This document shows, one piece after another, positions 1 to 8,239 of a DNA stretch of 64,000 nt (within the stretch, counting starts at the first letter, position 1; the number at the start of each line of letters is the position of its first letter). Below the pieces are notes generated by a model, which was not told the origin of the DNA, did not search any database, and saw only the letters and a program-made list of their open reading frames with translations. The DNA lies in contig CAKSNH010000013.1 of NCBI GenBank assembly GCA_934476075.1, forward strand, positions 21,467-85,466, given 5' to 3'. A program made the translations under genes and the position numbers. This DNA comes from an uncultured Clostridia bacterium (lineage in GTDB: Bacteria; Bacillota; Clostridia; UBA1381).

Positions 1-1
1 T

Positions 2-934
2 GAACTTGATGAAAATATAACAGATAAAGCAATCAAAAAACTTAAGGATAACAAGGCAACACTTCCGGCGGCAAAGGAGTTTGTCGAACCTCTTTTAAAA
101 AGCGACTCGCCGCAGGTAAGGGGATATGCTTTTTCAAACATCGCCACATTTTTCGGGGCAAGTGATTCACATAAAGTGATGGCAAAGGAGATTCTGAAAA
201 CCGAAAAAGAGCCTTATGTTATTAAATGTGCGGTGAGAGTTCTTGGAAATGAAGGTGGCAAGGATGCAGAAATCGGCAAATTCCTACTTGATGCGGCAAA
301 GAATGAAAACGCAGTTGTAAGAAGGCAGGCGGCGGTTGCTCTCGGAAGCACATGGAACAAAACTCTTGATGGTGCGGTTGATGCGGAAATCGAACTGATG
401 AAGGATTCGGATAACGAGGTTCGGAAAGCAGCGTATGAGTATGCCGGTATTCTTGGTGATGATAGGGTGGTTGCACCTATCTCGGAAATGCTGAAAAACG
501 AGGCTGACGCAGACCTTCATTCAAGCGGTGTGAGAGGGCTTGTTTGGCTGTGGTACGATTATCCGTCGCACGAAAATACAAGCGAAGCGGCATACAGGGC
601 TACGATAGACTACCTTAAAACCACACCGGGCAGTGATACAGTTCCCACATGGGCAGCTGTGACAAGCTTTACAAACAAATCCGCTCAGAATTATGCCGCA
701 TGGAGAGAAAAAGCTACATATTTCAATACGGATGAACTTTATGAGGTTATGCTCGGACTTGTAAAAAACGAAAATTTAGGACGTATGACGCGCGGATATG
801 CCTGCAAGCCCGTTGCGGTACACTGCTCAAAAGAGCAGTTTGAAGCATTTGGTGAGGTTGTAAATGCTCTTACCGATAAGGACGCGAAATTTATACAGGA
901 CGAGTATCAAAATCAGGCAAAAAGACTTGAATAG
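2..934 (+). CDS. HEAT-repeat protein, 5' end outside window
   Basis: The frame is open from the first bases of the window, so the gene begins upstream; the ATG at 176 is internal. The visible product (310 residues) is built from helical pairs of the HEAT type, for example the stretch around 'ENAVVRRQAAVALGST' and 'DNEVRKAAYEYAGILGDDRV', where VR-x-A-A signatures recur about every 30-35 residues. Such alpha-solenoids are protein-protein scaffolds. No catalytic motif and no membrane segment is visible in the part present. It ends 21 bases before the next gene and is probably co-transcribed with it. The exact function is unknown. Confidence 0.8.
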   Translation, partial: ELDENITDKAIKKLKDNKATLPAAKEFVEPLLKSDSPQVRGYAFSNIATFFGASDSHKVMAKEILKTEKEPYVIKCAVRVLGNEGGKDAEIGKFLLDAAKNENAVVRRQAAVALGSTWNKTLDGAVDAEIELMKDSDNEVRKAAYEYAGILGDDRVVAPISEMLKNEADADLHSSGVRGLVWLWYDYPSHENTSEAAYRATIDYLKTTPGSDTVPTWAAVTSFTNKSAQNYAAWREKATYFNTDELYEVMLGLVKNENLGRMTRGYACKPVAVHCSKEQFEAFGEVVNALTDKDAKFIQDEYQNQAKRLE

Positions 935-955
935 TCACAGAATGGAGGAATGACT

Positions 956-1798
956 ATGAAAAAAATAATCGGCGTTATACTGATTATAGGAGGCTTGCTC
1001 TTTGCTTCGCTTGCCGTAAAAGCTCTTATGTCAGCACCGCAGTCCTACGAGAGAATCAGAACTGCGGCAACGATTAAGGACGGCAGAATTCTTCCCGAAA
1101 ATGAGGGGAAGCTTGTAGTTGTTTCGGGAACTCTTAAACCTGTCGAACAGCTTCAAGACCCAATAACGGGCGTTAAGCTTCCGGGTGTAACGGCGAAAAG
1201 AACGGTTTGGACTTATAAACAGGATACCGGCAGCGGTGATGAAAAAGTATGGGACTGGCAGCCGGAGAATACCGATTACAGTGAAAAGGCAAATTTCGGA
1301 ATCAATGCCGAGATACTTACAACGACCGTGCTCGCCGCACCTACCGTGCTCGGTGAGTTTAAGGTAGAGAGCAAGCTGCTTAATCCGCTTATAAGAAACA
1401 CGGAATTTACGCAATATGACGAGGAGAGCCTTAATGTGGGCTGGAAGGTGCTTTCGGGCGGAAAAGAAAGCAGCTACTGCGTTTCAAAAGAACATTGGCT
1501 GCCGAAAAAAACAACAGGTATGTACTCATCAACGGGATACGGAGCTCAAAAAATATCCTACGGTATTGTTTCGCCGGATGATTCGCTCGAATATACGATT
1601 GTCGGCGTACAAAAAGGCGATACCCTGATAAAAAGCGAAGATGTAGATTCGGTTACAACCGTTAAGGGAATTATGACGGCGGAAGAATTTGCCGTTGAAA
1701 ACAAAAAAGGCGTGCGAGGCGGTTCGATTTTCGGCATAATAACAGGTATACTGCTTGCAATAATCGGTGTTGGCATGATGGCATTTCGGAGGCAGTAA
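956..1798 (+). CDS. TMEM43-like membrane protein
   Basis: The product has 280 residues, with one hydrophobic helix at each end (about residues 3-24 and 255-276) and a large polar middle part. The middle resembles the TMEM43/DUF1625 family: 'VVSGTL' followed by an aromatic-rich 'VWTYKQD...VWDWQ' segment. The family has no firm bacterial function; it is thought to organise membranes or act as a scaffold. I chose the ATG at 956 over the one at 950 because GGAGG at 944-948 is 7 bases from 956 but only 1 from 950. It sits between a HEAT-repeat gene and a zinc-ribbon membrane protein with only a few bases between genes, so the three probably form one operon. Confidence 0.7.
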   Translation: MKKIIGVILIIGGLLFASLAVKALMSAPQSYERIRTAATIKDGRILPENEGKLVVVSGTLKPVEQLQDPITGVKLPGVTAKRTVWTYKQDTGSGDEKVWDWQPENTDYSEKANFGINAEILTTTVLAAPTVLGEFKVESKLLNPLIRNTEFTQYDEESLNVGWKVLSGGKESSYCVSKEHWLPKKTTGMYSSTGYGAQKISYGIVSPDDSLEYTIVGVQKGDTLIKSEDVDSVTTVKGIMTAEEFAVENKKGVRGGSIFGIITGILLAIIGVGMMAFRRQ

Positions 1799-1800
1799 AA

Positions 1801-2376
1801 ATGAAGATGAACAAAAAAATATTTTCGGGCGGCGAAACATATATTTCAGCAGCGGCAATCGCAAAACTTACATTAAAGAAGCATATACAAATGATTATAG
1901 GCGGATTCTTCACGGCGGTTTTTCTGTTTGGAATTATTTCGGGGGTTACAGGGTATAACGAAAATCTTCGCGATAATTTGATTACCAATATAGTTATGCT
2001 TGTTCCGTCCGCGCTGATGTTGATAAACGGCATAAAAAACGGAATAAGAGCGAATCTTGCACGCCGTTATGACTCCATATTTATGTGCGACCGGGACGGC
2101 ACGGTGACAATCAATGAACTTTCAAAACAGGCGGGAAAACCATCCTATAAGGTGCTTTCCGAACTGGAATGGCTTTTCGGAAAGGGTGTCTTTCGGGATT
2201 GTACACTGCAAAAGCAGGGAGCACCATGCGTGATTCTTTTGGGCAGAGAGAACAGCAAAACAAGCTTTGTCAACGTTGTATGCGAAAAATGCAACGGAAT
2301 AACAAGAATCCGCAACGGAAGTTCCGGAAAATGCGAGTATTGCGGAAATGTAATCTCAAGCCGCAATACCGGATAA
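1801..2376 (+). CDS. Membrane protein with winged-helix-like segment and C-terminal zinc ribbon
   Basis: 191 residues. The N-terminal third has two hydrophobic helices (about residues 30-52 and 62-80). The segment 'DGTVTINELSKQAGKPSYKV' and what follows reads like a small winged-helix module that packs against 'LEWLFGKGVF'. The C-terminus holds two CxxC pairs (CEKC and CEYC), a rubredoxin-like zinc ribbon. GGAGG at 1788-1792 lies 8 bases before the ATG. I do not recognise a named family. It is the last gene of the little cluster that contains the HEAT and TMEM43-like proteins; its role is unknown. Confidence 0.65.
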   Translation: MKMNKKIFSGGETYISAAAIAKLTLKKHIQMIIGGFFTAVFLFGIISGVTGYNENLRDNLITNIVMLVPSALMLINGIKNGIRANLARRYDSIFMCDRDGTVTINELSKQAGKPSYKVLSELEWLFGKGVFRDCTLQKQGAPCVILLGRENSKTSFVNVVCEKCNGITRIRNGSSGKCEYCGNVISSRNTG

Positions 2377-2644
2377 ATGCAAAAATCAAAAAGAGAGGAG
2401 ATGCAAAGCTATATCGAAAGGTATTAACGCAGATAAAGAACTCAACAATTCGGATTATATTGTTATTTAATCCGGCACATTCCGACACAGTTTGCAGAGA
2501 AATGTAAAATATCGCATTATGATATTCTGTAACTGTATCACCGTCATAGCATACGCTGAGGAGCAAAAAAGCACAGAAGAAAACAAAAAGCCTCCAAACA
2601 ATCGGACGACTATCATGACGGACAAAATAAACACGCTGACCGTA
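2377..2644. other. Intergenic stretch without recognised gene
   Basis: 268 bases after the zinc-ribbon gene. Only very short frames are open (for example an 8-codon one after GAGAGGAG at 2400), with no recognisable product. The stretch leads into an intrinsic terminator and one copy of an interspersed repeat. Confidence 0.5.
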
Positions 2645-2695
2645 CAGCCAAATTTACCCGTGTTTTTCAAGCGGGTAGGTTTGGCTGTTTTTAAT
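2645..2695 (+). terminator. Intrinsic terminator
   Basis: The inverted repeat CAGCCAAAttTACCCG ... CGGGTAggTTTGGCTG is followed by five T. It closes the cluster on its left and is followed at once by a copy of the AATTTGTAGG repeat. Confidence 0.75.
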
Positions 2696-2713
2696 TTGTA
2701 GGAAATTGCGTAA
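2693..2713 (+). repeat. Terminator-trailing repeat, copy 1 (short)
   Basis: AATTTGTAGGAAATTGCGTA is identical to the start of the ~96-bp repeats at 23713-23808 and (reverse) 20056-20153. Only this first part is present here. It begins in the U-tract of the terminator just upstream. Confidence 0.7.
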
Positions 2714-2762
2714 ACATAGCCGAGCACTGCTTAATGTGGGATTAAAGGACAATCTGCTTGAA

Positions 2763-2800
2763 TTAAAAAAACGAGGTTTCTGCTTTTGCAAAAACCTCGT
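2763..2800 (-). terminator. Terminator of tRNA-Ser
   Basis: On the minus strand ACGAGGTTT ... AAACCTCGT forms a 9-bp stem that is followed by a run of T. It starts directly after the CCA end of the tRNA gene. Confidence 0.85.
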
Positions 2801-2801
2801 C

Positions 2802-2892
2802 TGGCGGACAGGGTGGGATTCGAACCCACGAGCCGCTTACGCGGCTACCTGATTTCGAGTCAGGGCCGTTATGACCACTTCGATACCTGTCC
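2802..2892 (-). tRNA. tRNA-Ser (anticodon CGA)
   Basis: The minus strand gives a 7-bp acceptor stem GGACAGG/CCTGTCC, discriminator G and an encoded CCA (2802-2804). The anticodon arm is CCTGA-CTCGAAA-TCAGG, so the anticodon is CGA and reads UCG. A long GC-rich variable arm (TAGCCGC...GCGGCT) marks a class II tRNA, as expected for serine. The T-arm GTGGGTTCGAATCCCAC is canonical. It has its own promoter and terminator. Confidence 0.95.
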
Positions 2893-2924
2893 GTATAAAC
2901 GGAATATATCCACTGCAATTATAG

Positions 2925-2953
2925 ATTATATCATAATGTTGAAATACAGTCAA
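2925..2953 (-). promoter_or_regulatory. Promoter of tRNA-Ser
   Basis: On the minus strand: -35 TTGACT, 17-bp spacer, -10 TATAAT. The predicted start is about 25 bases before the mature tRNA. Confidence 0.75.
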
Positions 2954-2996
2954 GATTTTTAGAACAAATTTTTTAAATAAAATTTTAAAAAAGTAC

Positions 2997-3027
2997 TTGA
3001 CTTGGAGTTTACTCCAAATGCTATAAT
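2997..3027 (+). promoter_or_regulatory. MerR-type promoter with operator dyad
   Basis: -35 TTGACT (2997-3002) and -10 TATAAT (3022-3027) are 19 bp apart, longer than the normal 17. The spacer holds a perfect dyad, TTGGAGT-TT-ACTCCAA (3002-3017). A stretched spacer with a central dyad is the hallmark of promoters activated by MerR-family regulators, which bend the DNA to realign the two boxes. An A/T-rich stretch that could act as an UP element precedes it. No MerR gene is visible in the window. Confidence 0.8.
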
Positions 3028-3081
3028 AAATTTGCAAATAACAGAAAAACTATTTATAGTACGAGAAAAGGAGATTTGAAT

Positions 3082-4836
3082 ATGTACATTGAGAATATAA
3101 ACGGCCCGTCTGATGTCAAAAAGCTGAGTATTGACCAGCTTAATGTTTTGGCTGAGGAAATGCGTCACGCATTATTGACAAGACTAAGCAAGCACGGCGG
3201 ACATTTCGGACCGAATTTCGGTATGGTGGAAGCGACTATCGCAATGCACTATGTATTTAATTCGCCGGCAGATAAAATAGTGTATGACGTTTCGCATCAG
3301 TCATATCCGCACAAAATGCTTACAGGCAGAAAAGACGCATATCTTTACGAAGAACATTATGACGATGTATCGGGTTACAGCAATCCCGACGAAAGTGAAC
3401 ACGATTTCTTCACTATAGGACACACCTCCACATCGGTCAGCCTTGCGTGCGGTCTTGCAAAGGCAAGGGATTTAAAAGGCGAAAACGGTAATGTTATTGC
3501 AGTTATCGGTGACGGTTCTTTAAGCGGCGGCGAGGCTTTGGAAGGCTTGGATATTGCGGCGGAGCTAAACGGCAACTTTATCATTGTTGTAAACGACAAC
3601 GATATGTCTATCGCCGAAAACCACGGCGGTATTTACAGCAACCTGAAATTACTTCGTGACACAAACGGTACTGCGGAATGTAATCTGTTCAAAGCAATGG
3701 GACTTGATTATGTCTATGTCAATGAAGGAAATAATGTCGCTGACCTGATTGAGGCATTTGATAAGGTAAAGGACAGCACAAAACCGGTTGTTGTACATAT
3801 CAACACATTAAAGGGAAAAGGCTATGCTCCTGCCGAACAAAACAAGGAAAATTGGCATTATTGCAGTCCGTTTGACGTTGAAACGGGCAAACCGCTATAT
3901 TCGTTTGACGGCGAGGATTATTCGAGCGTTACCGCCGATTATCTTTTAAAGAAAATGAAAGAGGATAAGAGCGTAGTTGCCATCACATCGGCTACACCTA
4001 CCGTTCTTGGATTTACGGAGGATAAGAGAAAAGAAGCCGGAGCACAGTTTATTGATGTGGGTATTGCGGAAGAAACTGCGGTTGCACTTGCATCGGGTAT
4101 CGCTAAAAACGGCGGCAAACCTGTTTACGGTGTGTACAGCACGTTTATACAAAGAACGTTCGACCAGATTTCACAGGATATGTGTATCAACAACAGTCCC
4201 GCAACAATAATTACATTCTGGGGTTCTGTATACGGCATGAACGATGTTACACACTTGGGATTGCAGGATATACCTATGATGAGCAACATTCCAAATCTTG
4301 TATACCTTGCTCCTACAACAAAGGAAGAATACCTTGCAATGCTTGATTGGAGTATCGAGCAGACAAAACATTCCGTTGCAATCAAGCTGCCGGGCGGAGC
4401 GATGGTATCTGACGGCAAGACAATAACAAAGGATTTCGGCAAGCTTAACACTTATGAGGTTACTCAAAAGGGAAGTAAAGTTGCCGTTGTCGGCTTGGGA
4501 ACATTTTATAATCTGGGACAGCAGGCTGCCGATTTGATAGAAAAGAAAACAGGCACAAAGCCTACTGTTATTAACCCTTATTATATCACAGGTCTTGACG
4601 GAAAATTGCTGACCGAATTAAAGAATGACCATGATGTGGTAATCACATTGGAGGACGGTATCTTAGACGGCGGTTTCGGCGAGAAGATTGCACGTTTCTA
4701 CGGTGCGTCTGACGTTAAGGTATTAAACTTCGGTTTGAAGAAAGAATTCCTTGACAGATATGATGTCAATGAAGTATTAAAGGAAAATCATCTTACAGCA
4801 GAACAGATTGCGGAAGATGTAATCGAATTATTGTAA
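3082..4836 (+). CDS. DXS-like thiamine-diphosphate enzyme (1-deoxy-D-xylulose-5-phosphate synthase family)
   Basis: 584 residues. DXS joins pyruvate and glyceraldehyde 3-phosphate to 1-deoxy-D-xylulose 5-phosphate, the entry to the MEP isoprenoid route and to thiamine and pyridoxal. Visible family features: 'HGGHFGPNFGMVEATIAMHY', 'YDVSHQSYPHKMLTGR', the ThDP motif start 'GDGSLSGGEA', 'DVGIAEETAVALASG' with the cofactor-activating Glu, and 'YSTFIQRTFDQ'. It is somewhat shorter than classical DXS (about 620) and several positions differ (GDGSLSGG for GDGALTGG; DVSHQ for DVGHQ), so it may be the DXS-like paralog common in Firmicutes rather than the housekeeping enzyme. The ATG at 3082 follows AAAAGGAG by 8 bases. 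It is a single-gene unit with a MerR-type promoter in front and a terminator behind. Confidence 0.8.
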   Translation: MYIENINGPSDVKKLSIDQLNVLAEEMRHALLTRLSKHGGHFGPNFGMVEATIAMHYVFNSPADKIVYDVSHQSYPHKMLTGRKDAYLYEEHYDDVSGYSNPDESEHDFFTIGHTSTSVSLACGLAKARDLKGENGNVIAVIGDGSLSGGEALEGLDIAAELNGNFIIVVNDNDMSIAENHGGIYSNLKLLRDTNGTAECNLFKAMGLDYVYVNEGNNVADLIEAFDKVKDSTKPVVVHINTLKGKGYAPAEQNKENWHYCSPFDVETGKPLYSFDGEDYSSVTADYLLKKMKEDKSVVAITSATPTVLGFTEDKRKEAGAQFIDVGIAEETAVALASGIAKNGGKPVYGVYSTFIQRTFDQISQDMCINNSPATIITFWGSVYGMNDVTHLGLQDIPMMSNIPNLVYLAPTTKEEYLAMLDWSIEQTKHSVAIKLPGGAMVSDGKTITKDFGKLNTYEVTQKGSKVAVVGLGTFYNLGQQAADLIEKKTGTKPTVINPYYITGLDGKLLTELKNDHDVVITLEDGILDGGFGEKIARFYGASDVKVLNFGLKKEFLDRYDVNEVLKENHLTAEQIAEDVIELL

Positions 4837-4849
4837 TTTTAATCATACG

Positions 4850-4878
4850 GGCAAGTCTTTTAACGGCTTGCCTTTTTT
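4850..4878 (+). terminator. Terminator of the DXS-like gene
   Basis: GGCAAG ... CTTGCC stem followed by six T, 14 bases after the stop codon. Confidence 0.85.
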
Positions 4879-4916
4879 GTTTTGCAAATTTGATTTATCC
4901 GAAGATTAGTGGTATA

Positions 4917-4980
4917 ATAACCTCACGAAATAAAACGAAATCAGAGATTTCTGTATCTCGGAGAACATTTTATCATAATA
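4917..4980 (+). repeat. Interspersed repeat family 2, copy 1
   Basis: Shares the pattern ATAACCTCACGAAA-x-ACGAAATCAGAGATTTCT and the tail ATCATAATA with copies at 23872-23937 and 36351-36393. Here it lies in the leader of the MATE gene and is followed by a GCGGC...GCCGC hairpin. Confidence 0.6.
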
Positions 4981-5053
4981 CTGCGGCGACATACAGCCGC
5001 CTGCGTTGTTATGGTATACTTTAATCACGAAACAACAGAGGATATTTATAAAG

Positions 5054-6388
5054 ATGCAGCGAAATTTTACACGGGGGAAAATAACGATTAATATATTGCT
5101 TTTTGCACTGCCGCTTATGGCGGGCAATCTCTTGCAGCAAATGTACAATATAACCGACACATGGATAGTCGGACACTATCTTGGCAGCGGCACACTGGGT
5201 GCGGTCGGCTCGGCGTATACGCTTATGGTGTTTTTGACATCTATAATTCTCGGACTTTGCATGGGCGGCGGAGCGGTTGTTTCCATGCAGTACGGCGAAA
5301 ATAATATGCCGAAAATGAGAAGAAGTATATTCATGTCATTCATGTTCATTTTGGCGGCGACACTGGTGCTTAATGCTATGGTATATATATTTGACGATTT
5401 TATTCTGTACATTCTGCGTGTGCCAGACCAAATAAGACAGCTCATGAAAGATTATCTTTTGGTGATTTATGCCGGTATAACGGCAACGTTTTTGTATAAC
5501 TATTGCTCGGCGGTATTGAGGGCGATAGGAAATTCGGTCACACCGCTTATATTTTTGGCGGTGTCGGCGGTGTTGAACGTTTTTCTCGATATTTACCTCG
5601 TGGCGGTTGTCGGCTGGGGTGTGAAAGGTGCGGGAATTGCCACCGTATTTTCACAATTTGTATCGGGAGTGGGAATACTCATATACACACTTAAAAAGTT
5701 CCCCGAATTAGTGCCCCAAAAAGAGGACAGGAGATGGAATAAAGGCGAATTTGCAGCGGTGCTCAATCTGTCGGCAATGACTTGCTTGCAGCAGTCTATA
5801 ATGAATTTCGGTATACTTATGGTGCAGGGGTTGGTAAACAGCTTCGGCACAGCCGTTATGGCTGCATTTGCCGCTGCGGTCAAGATTGATTCGTTTGCAT
5901 ATATGCCCGTTCAGGATTTCGGCAACGCTTTTTCGACATTTGTTGCACAAAACTACGGTGCGGACAACAAGCAGAGGATTAACAAGGGTGTTGTAAGTGC
6001 GGCGGTTACATCGGCGGTTTTCTGCGTTATAATCAGCACGCTTGTGTTCATTTTCGCAAAACCGCTTATGCAGATTTTTATCAGCCCGTCTGAAACGGAG
6101 GTTGTAAATATAGGCATAAATTATCTGCGGATTGAAGGCTCGTGCTACATAGGCATAGGAATATTGTTTTTGCTTTACGGCTACTACCGTGCGGTGGATA
6201 AACCGCTTATGTCGGTAATTCTTACGGTTTTGTCGCTCGGAACAAGGGTTCTGCTTGCATATTTGCTCTCGGCAATATCTTTCATCGGTGTAACGGGGAT
6301 ATGGCTGTCCGTGCCGATTGGGTGGTTTCTGGCGGATATGGTCGGAGTGCTGGCGTATTTATACGGACAAAGGAAAAATAAAAACTGA
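5054..6388 (+). CDS. MATE family multidrug/Na+ antiporter
   Basis: 444 residues with about twelve hydrophobic helices in two halves, the layout of MATE exporters, which expel cationic drugs or metabolites in exchange for Na+ or H+. The start 'INILLFALPLMAGNLLQQMYNI' fits the family N-terminus (polar lead, then LPLMxGNLLQQxYNxxDTxxVG), and 'DTWIVGHYLG' follows. I prefer the ATG at 5054 (preceded by AGAGGA) to the one at 5006, which would add a polar 16-residue extension. Length is usual for the family. The substrate cannot be told from sequence. A GC-rich inverted repeat (about 6394-6411) follows the stop. Confidence 0.85.
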   Translation: MQRNFTRGKITINILLFALPLMAGNLLQQMYNITDTWIVGHYLGSGTLGAVGSAYTLMVFLTSIILGLCMGGGAVVSMQYGENNMPKMRRSIFMSFMFILAATLVLNAMVYIFDDFILYILRVPDQIRQLMKDYLLVIYAGITATFLYNYCSAVLRAIGNSVTPLIFLAVSAVLNVFLDIYLVAVVGWGVKGAGIATVFSQFVSGVGILIYTLKKFPELVPQKEDRRWNKGEFAAVLNLSAMTCLQQSIMNFGILMVQGLVNSFGTAVMAAFAAAVKIDSFAYMPVQDFGNAFSTFVAQNYGADNKQRINKGVVSAAVTSAVFCVIISTLVFIFAKPLMQIFISPSETEVVNIGINYLRIEGSCYIGIGILFLLYGYYRAVDKPLMSVILTVLSLGTRVLLAYLLSAISFIGVTGIWLSVPIGWFLADMVGVLAYLYGQRKNKN

Positions 6389-6428
6389 TATATTCCGCCC
6401 CACGGGGCGGAACTTTGAAATAAATATC

Positions 6429-6457
6429 TTGACATATATAAAAAATAGGTGCATAAT
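6429..6457 (+). promoter_or_regulatory. Promoter of tRNA-Gly
   Basis: -35 TTGACA (6429-6434), 17-bp spacer, -10 CATAAT (6452-6457), about 10 bases before the mature tRNA. Confidence 0.75.
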
Positions 6458-6467
6458 AATGGTATAT

Positions 6468-6541
6468 GCGGGTGTAGTTTAGTGGCAGAACTTTTGCTTC
6501 CCAAGCAAATAGTGTGGGTTCGATTCCCATCACTCGCTCCA
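6468..6541 (+). tRNA. tRNA-Gly (anticodon CCC)
   Basis: Acceptor stem GCGGGTG/CACTCGC with one G-U pair, discriminator T, encoded CCA (6539-6541). Anticodon arm TTTGC-TTCCCAA-GCAAA gives anticodon CCC. The T-arm GTGGGTTCGATTCCCAT is canonical. Confidence 0.95.
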
Positions 6542-6582
6542 AAAAGTAAAATCGTCGCACCAATGCGGCATTAATGATTAAA

Positions 6583-7185
6583 TCAACTAATAGTAGTTGA
6601 TTTTTTTTTGTAGAAATGAAAATCACAGCAATCTCCGCCGCAGCCCAAGGTTTTTGAACGTGAAAATCCCAATTTTTTAAGCTCCCCGTAAGTTACATTA
6701 TCTACATCACAGAAAAGACGGCATAATTGTGCACAATCATTTTCTGTGCAAGCTGTATGCCAAAGGCATTTTTTCATCGTCACATCAAAGTAATCCTTGC
6801 CATGTTTTTGTGTGCTTTCCCACAGGTCGGTTTTACGAACAACTTGAAGAAATATATTACTGTAAAGAAAGTAGAAACATGGTAATTTTTCTAATTTAAC
6901 CATAGATAAATGTTTCTGTTTTGCTACTATATCAATCATGTATTTTTGCATATGCTTGTAAACTTCTTCTGCTGACATTTCGTCTTGCAGAATAGCTTTG
7001 TATAATGCTATTCTCGGAAGAATTGTTTGAATAAGAGTTTTTATTTGATTTTCTGACTTGTTTTTTATATTTTGAATAAGTTTATTAAATATTATTTCCT
7101 GCTTGTTAAACAATTCATTTCCTTTATCCGCTCCGAATTCTTCGTTTAAAAATTCTTTTATTTGCTTTTGCTGTTTTATTTTCAT
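6583..7185 (-). CDS. L-2-amino-thiazoline-4-carboxylic acid hydrolase family protein
   Basis: 200 residues, a member of the ATC-hydrolase-like family by its C-terminal cysteine/histidine pattern: 'KKCLWHTACTENDCAQLCRLFCDVD' and the final 'LGCGGDCCDFHFYK'. The named activity (hydrolysis of a thiazoline in cysteine synthesis) is proven only for a few Pseudomonas enzymes; most members, like this one, are uncharacterised and may do other cysteine-dependent chemistry. The ATG at 7185 is chosen because GAAGGTG lies just upstream; the longer frame to 7278 has no good ribosome site. It reads towards tRNA-Gly and ends 42 bases from it. Single gene, no operon partner. Confidence 0.7.
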   Translation of the reverse strand: MKIKQQKQIKEFLNEEFGADKGNELFNKQEIIFNKLIQNIKNKSENQIKTLIQTILPRIALYKAILQDEMSAEEVYKHMQKYMIDIVAKQKHLSMVKLEKLPCFYFLYSNIFLQVVRKTDLWESTQKHGKDYFDVTMKKCLWHTACTENDCAQLCRLFCDVDNVTYGELKKLGFSRSKTLGCGGDCCDFHFYKKKSTTIS

Positions 7186-8157
7186 ATCTGTAACACCTTC
7201 ATAAATTATGATTTGACGAGTTAATATACACAACAAACACTCACTCGAATTTCTCTCAAACCCACTCTTACTCACCAAACTCGGTCAACGTCAGTAGCAC
7301 TATACTTTCATTCATATCTATGTTTGCACTTTCCCACTAAACTCACCCCAACGGACACGCAAAAAGCGTATATCTACATTCCGTGGGCACAGAGGGTATG
7401 CCGTATCTATGTTTTGTTTGTGCAATATGTTCAATCATGTTTACCACAAGCACTACGCTCTGACGGCACAAAATTCATGCGTCTAGGCAATAAATGAATT
7501 TTGCCGACACATTTGGAATATCTATGCTCGCAATAGCTTTGCAGCGTGTGGGTCAAGGGTGTCCCTTGCGGACTTTTCCGTTTGCTTTGTGGACGCGGAC
7601 AAAGCGAACTCCAAAGGGTTCGCTATAATTTGATAATGTCTATGCCTATGGGGAAGTGAAACGTCCCCGTCGCTAAATGGGGGCAACGTCAGTCGCACTA
7701 CACTTTGATGCTGTCTATGCTAGGATAGAACAACAAATTGTAGCTTTGTGCATAGTCCACCGCAAGATGTATTTAGTTCACAGTAGCGTCATTCTTCCGC
7801 TACACAAATGTAGATATAGCCGAAAACATAGGGATTTCGCTTGTTGCGACAAGCGACAAACTTTTAGAAAGTTTGAACAAATTTGGACGCTAAGGGGTGT
7901 TTCGCCGTCTGCGGACGGCGATTTAAGGCTCTGCCTTAAAAATTCGCAAGCCTTTAAAAAGGCTTGACCTAAACTTTGATGGGCTACGCTTTGTGTAAGC
8001 GACAAATTACTGTTCAGTGATTAGATTTACACATTAATTATACTATTTTTTGTTGATTTAATCAATCTTGGGAGTATATTTTTCAAATAAGAAAAGTTAA
8101 GACCCAAAATAATACATAAAAGCGGACAGATTTTGCGAATATTTTAACAAAAATTCC
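7186..8157. other. Hairpin-rich non-coding stretch between divergent genes
   Basis: About 1 kb with no credible gene; the frames present have no good start or family look. It holds a run of perfect inverted repeats: 7837-7856, 7857-7875, 7902-7921, 7922-7940 and 7947-7966 follow one another almost without gaps, each with an 8-9 bp arm and a loop of 2-4 bases. Further stems lie at 7469-7503, 7580-7609, 7783-7803 and 7987-8001. A 23-base direct repeat with two mismatches is present at 7286-7308 and 7684-7706, and T(A/G)TCTATG occurs five times (7315, 7404, 7519, 7637, 7712). It may be a structured RNA or a decayed repeat element. Confidence 0.6.
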
Positions 8158-8186
8158 TTTACAAAGCACATGATTAAGTATATAAT
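8158..8186 (+). promoter_or_regulatory. Promoter of mntP
   Basis: -35 TTTACA (8158-8163), 17-bp spacer, -10 TATAAT (8181-8186). No yybP-ykoY manganese riboswitch is apparent in the short leader. Confidence 0.7.
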
Positions 8187-8239
8187 AAAATAGTTCGTCA
8201 TAAAATGAACATATAAATAATTTTGTTGGAGTGAGTTTT

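Noticed and set aside
7677..7967. A 96-codon plus-strand frame and a 75-codon minus-strand frame in the hairpin-rich region
   Set aside because: No ribosome site, biased composition that follows from the palindromes, and both strands open for the same reason. Treated as non-coding.
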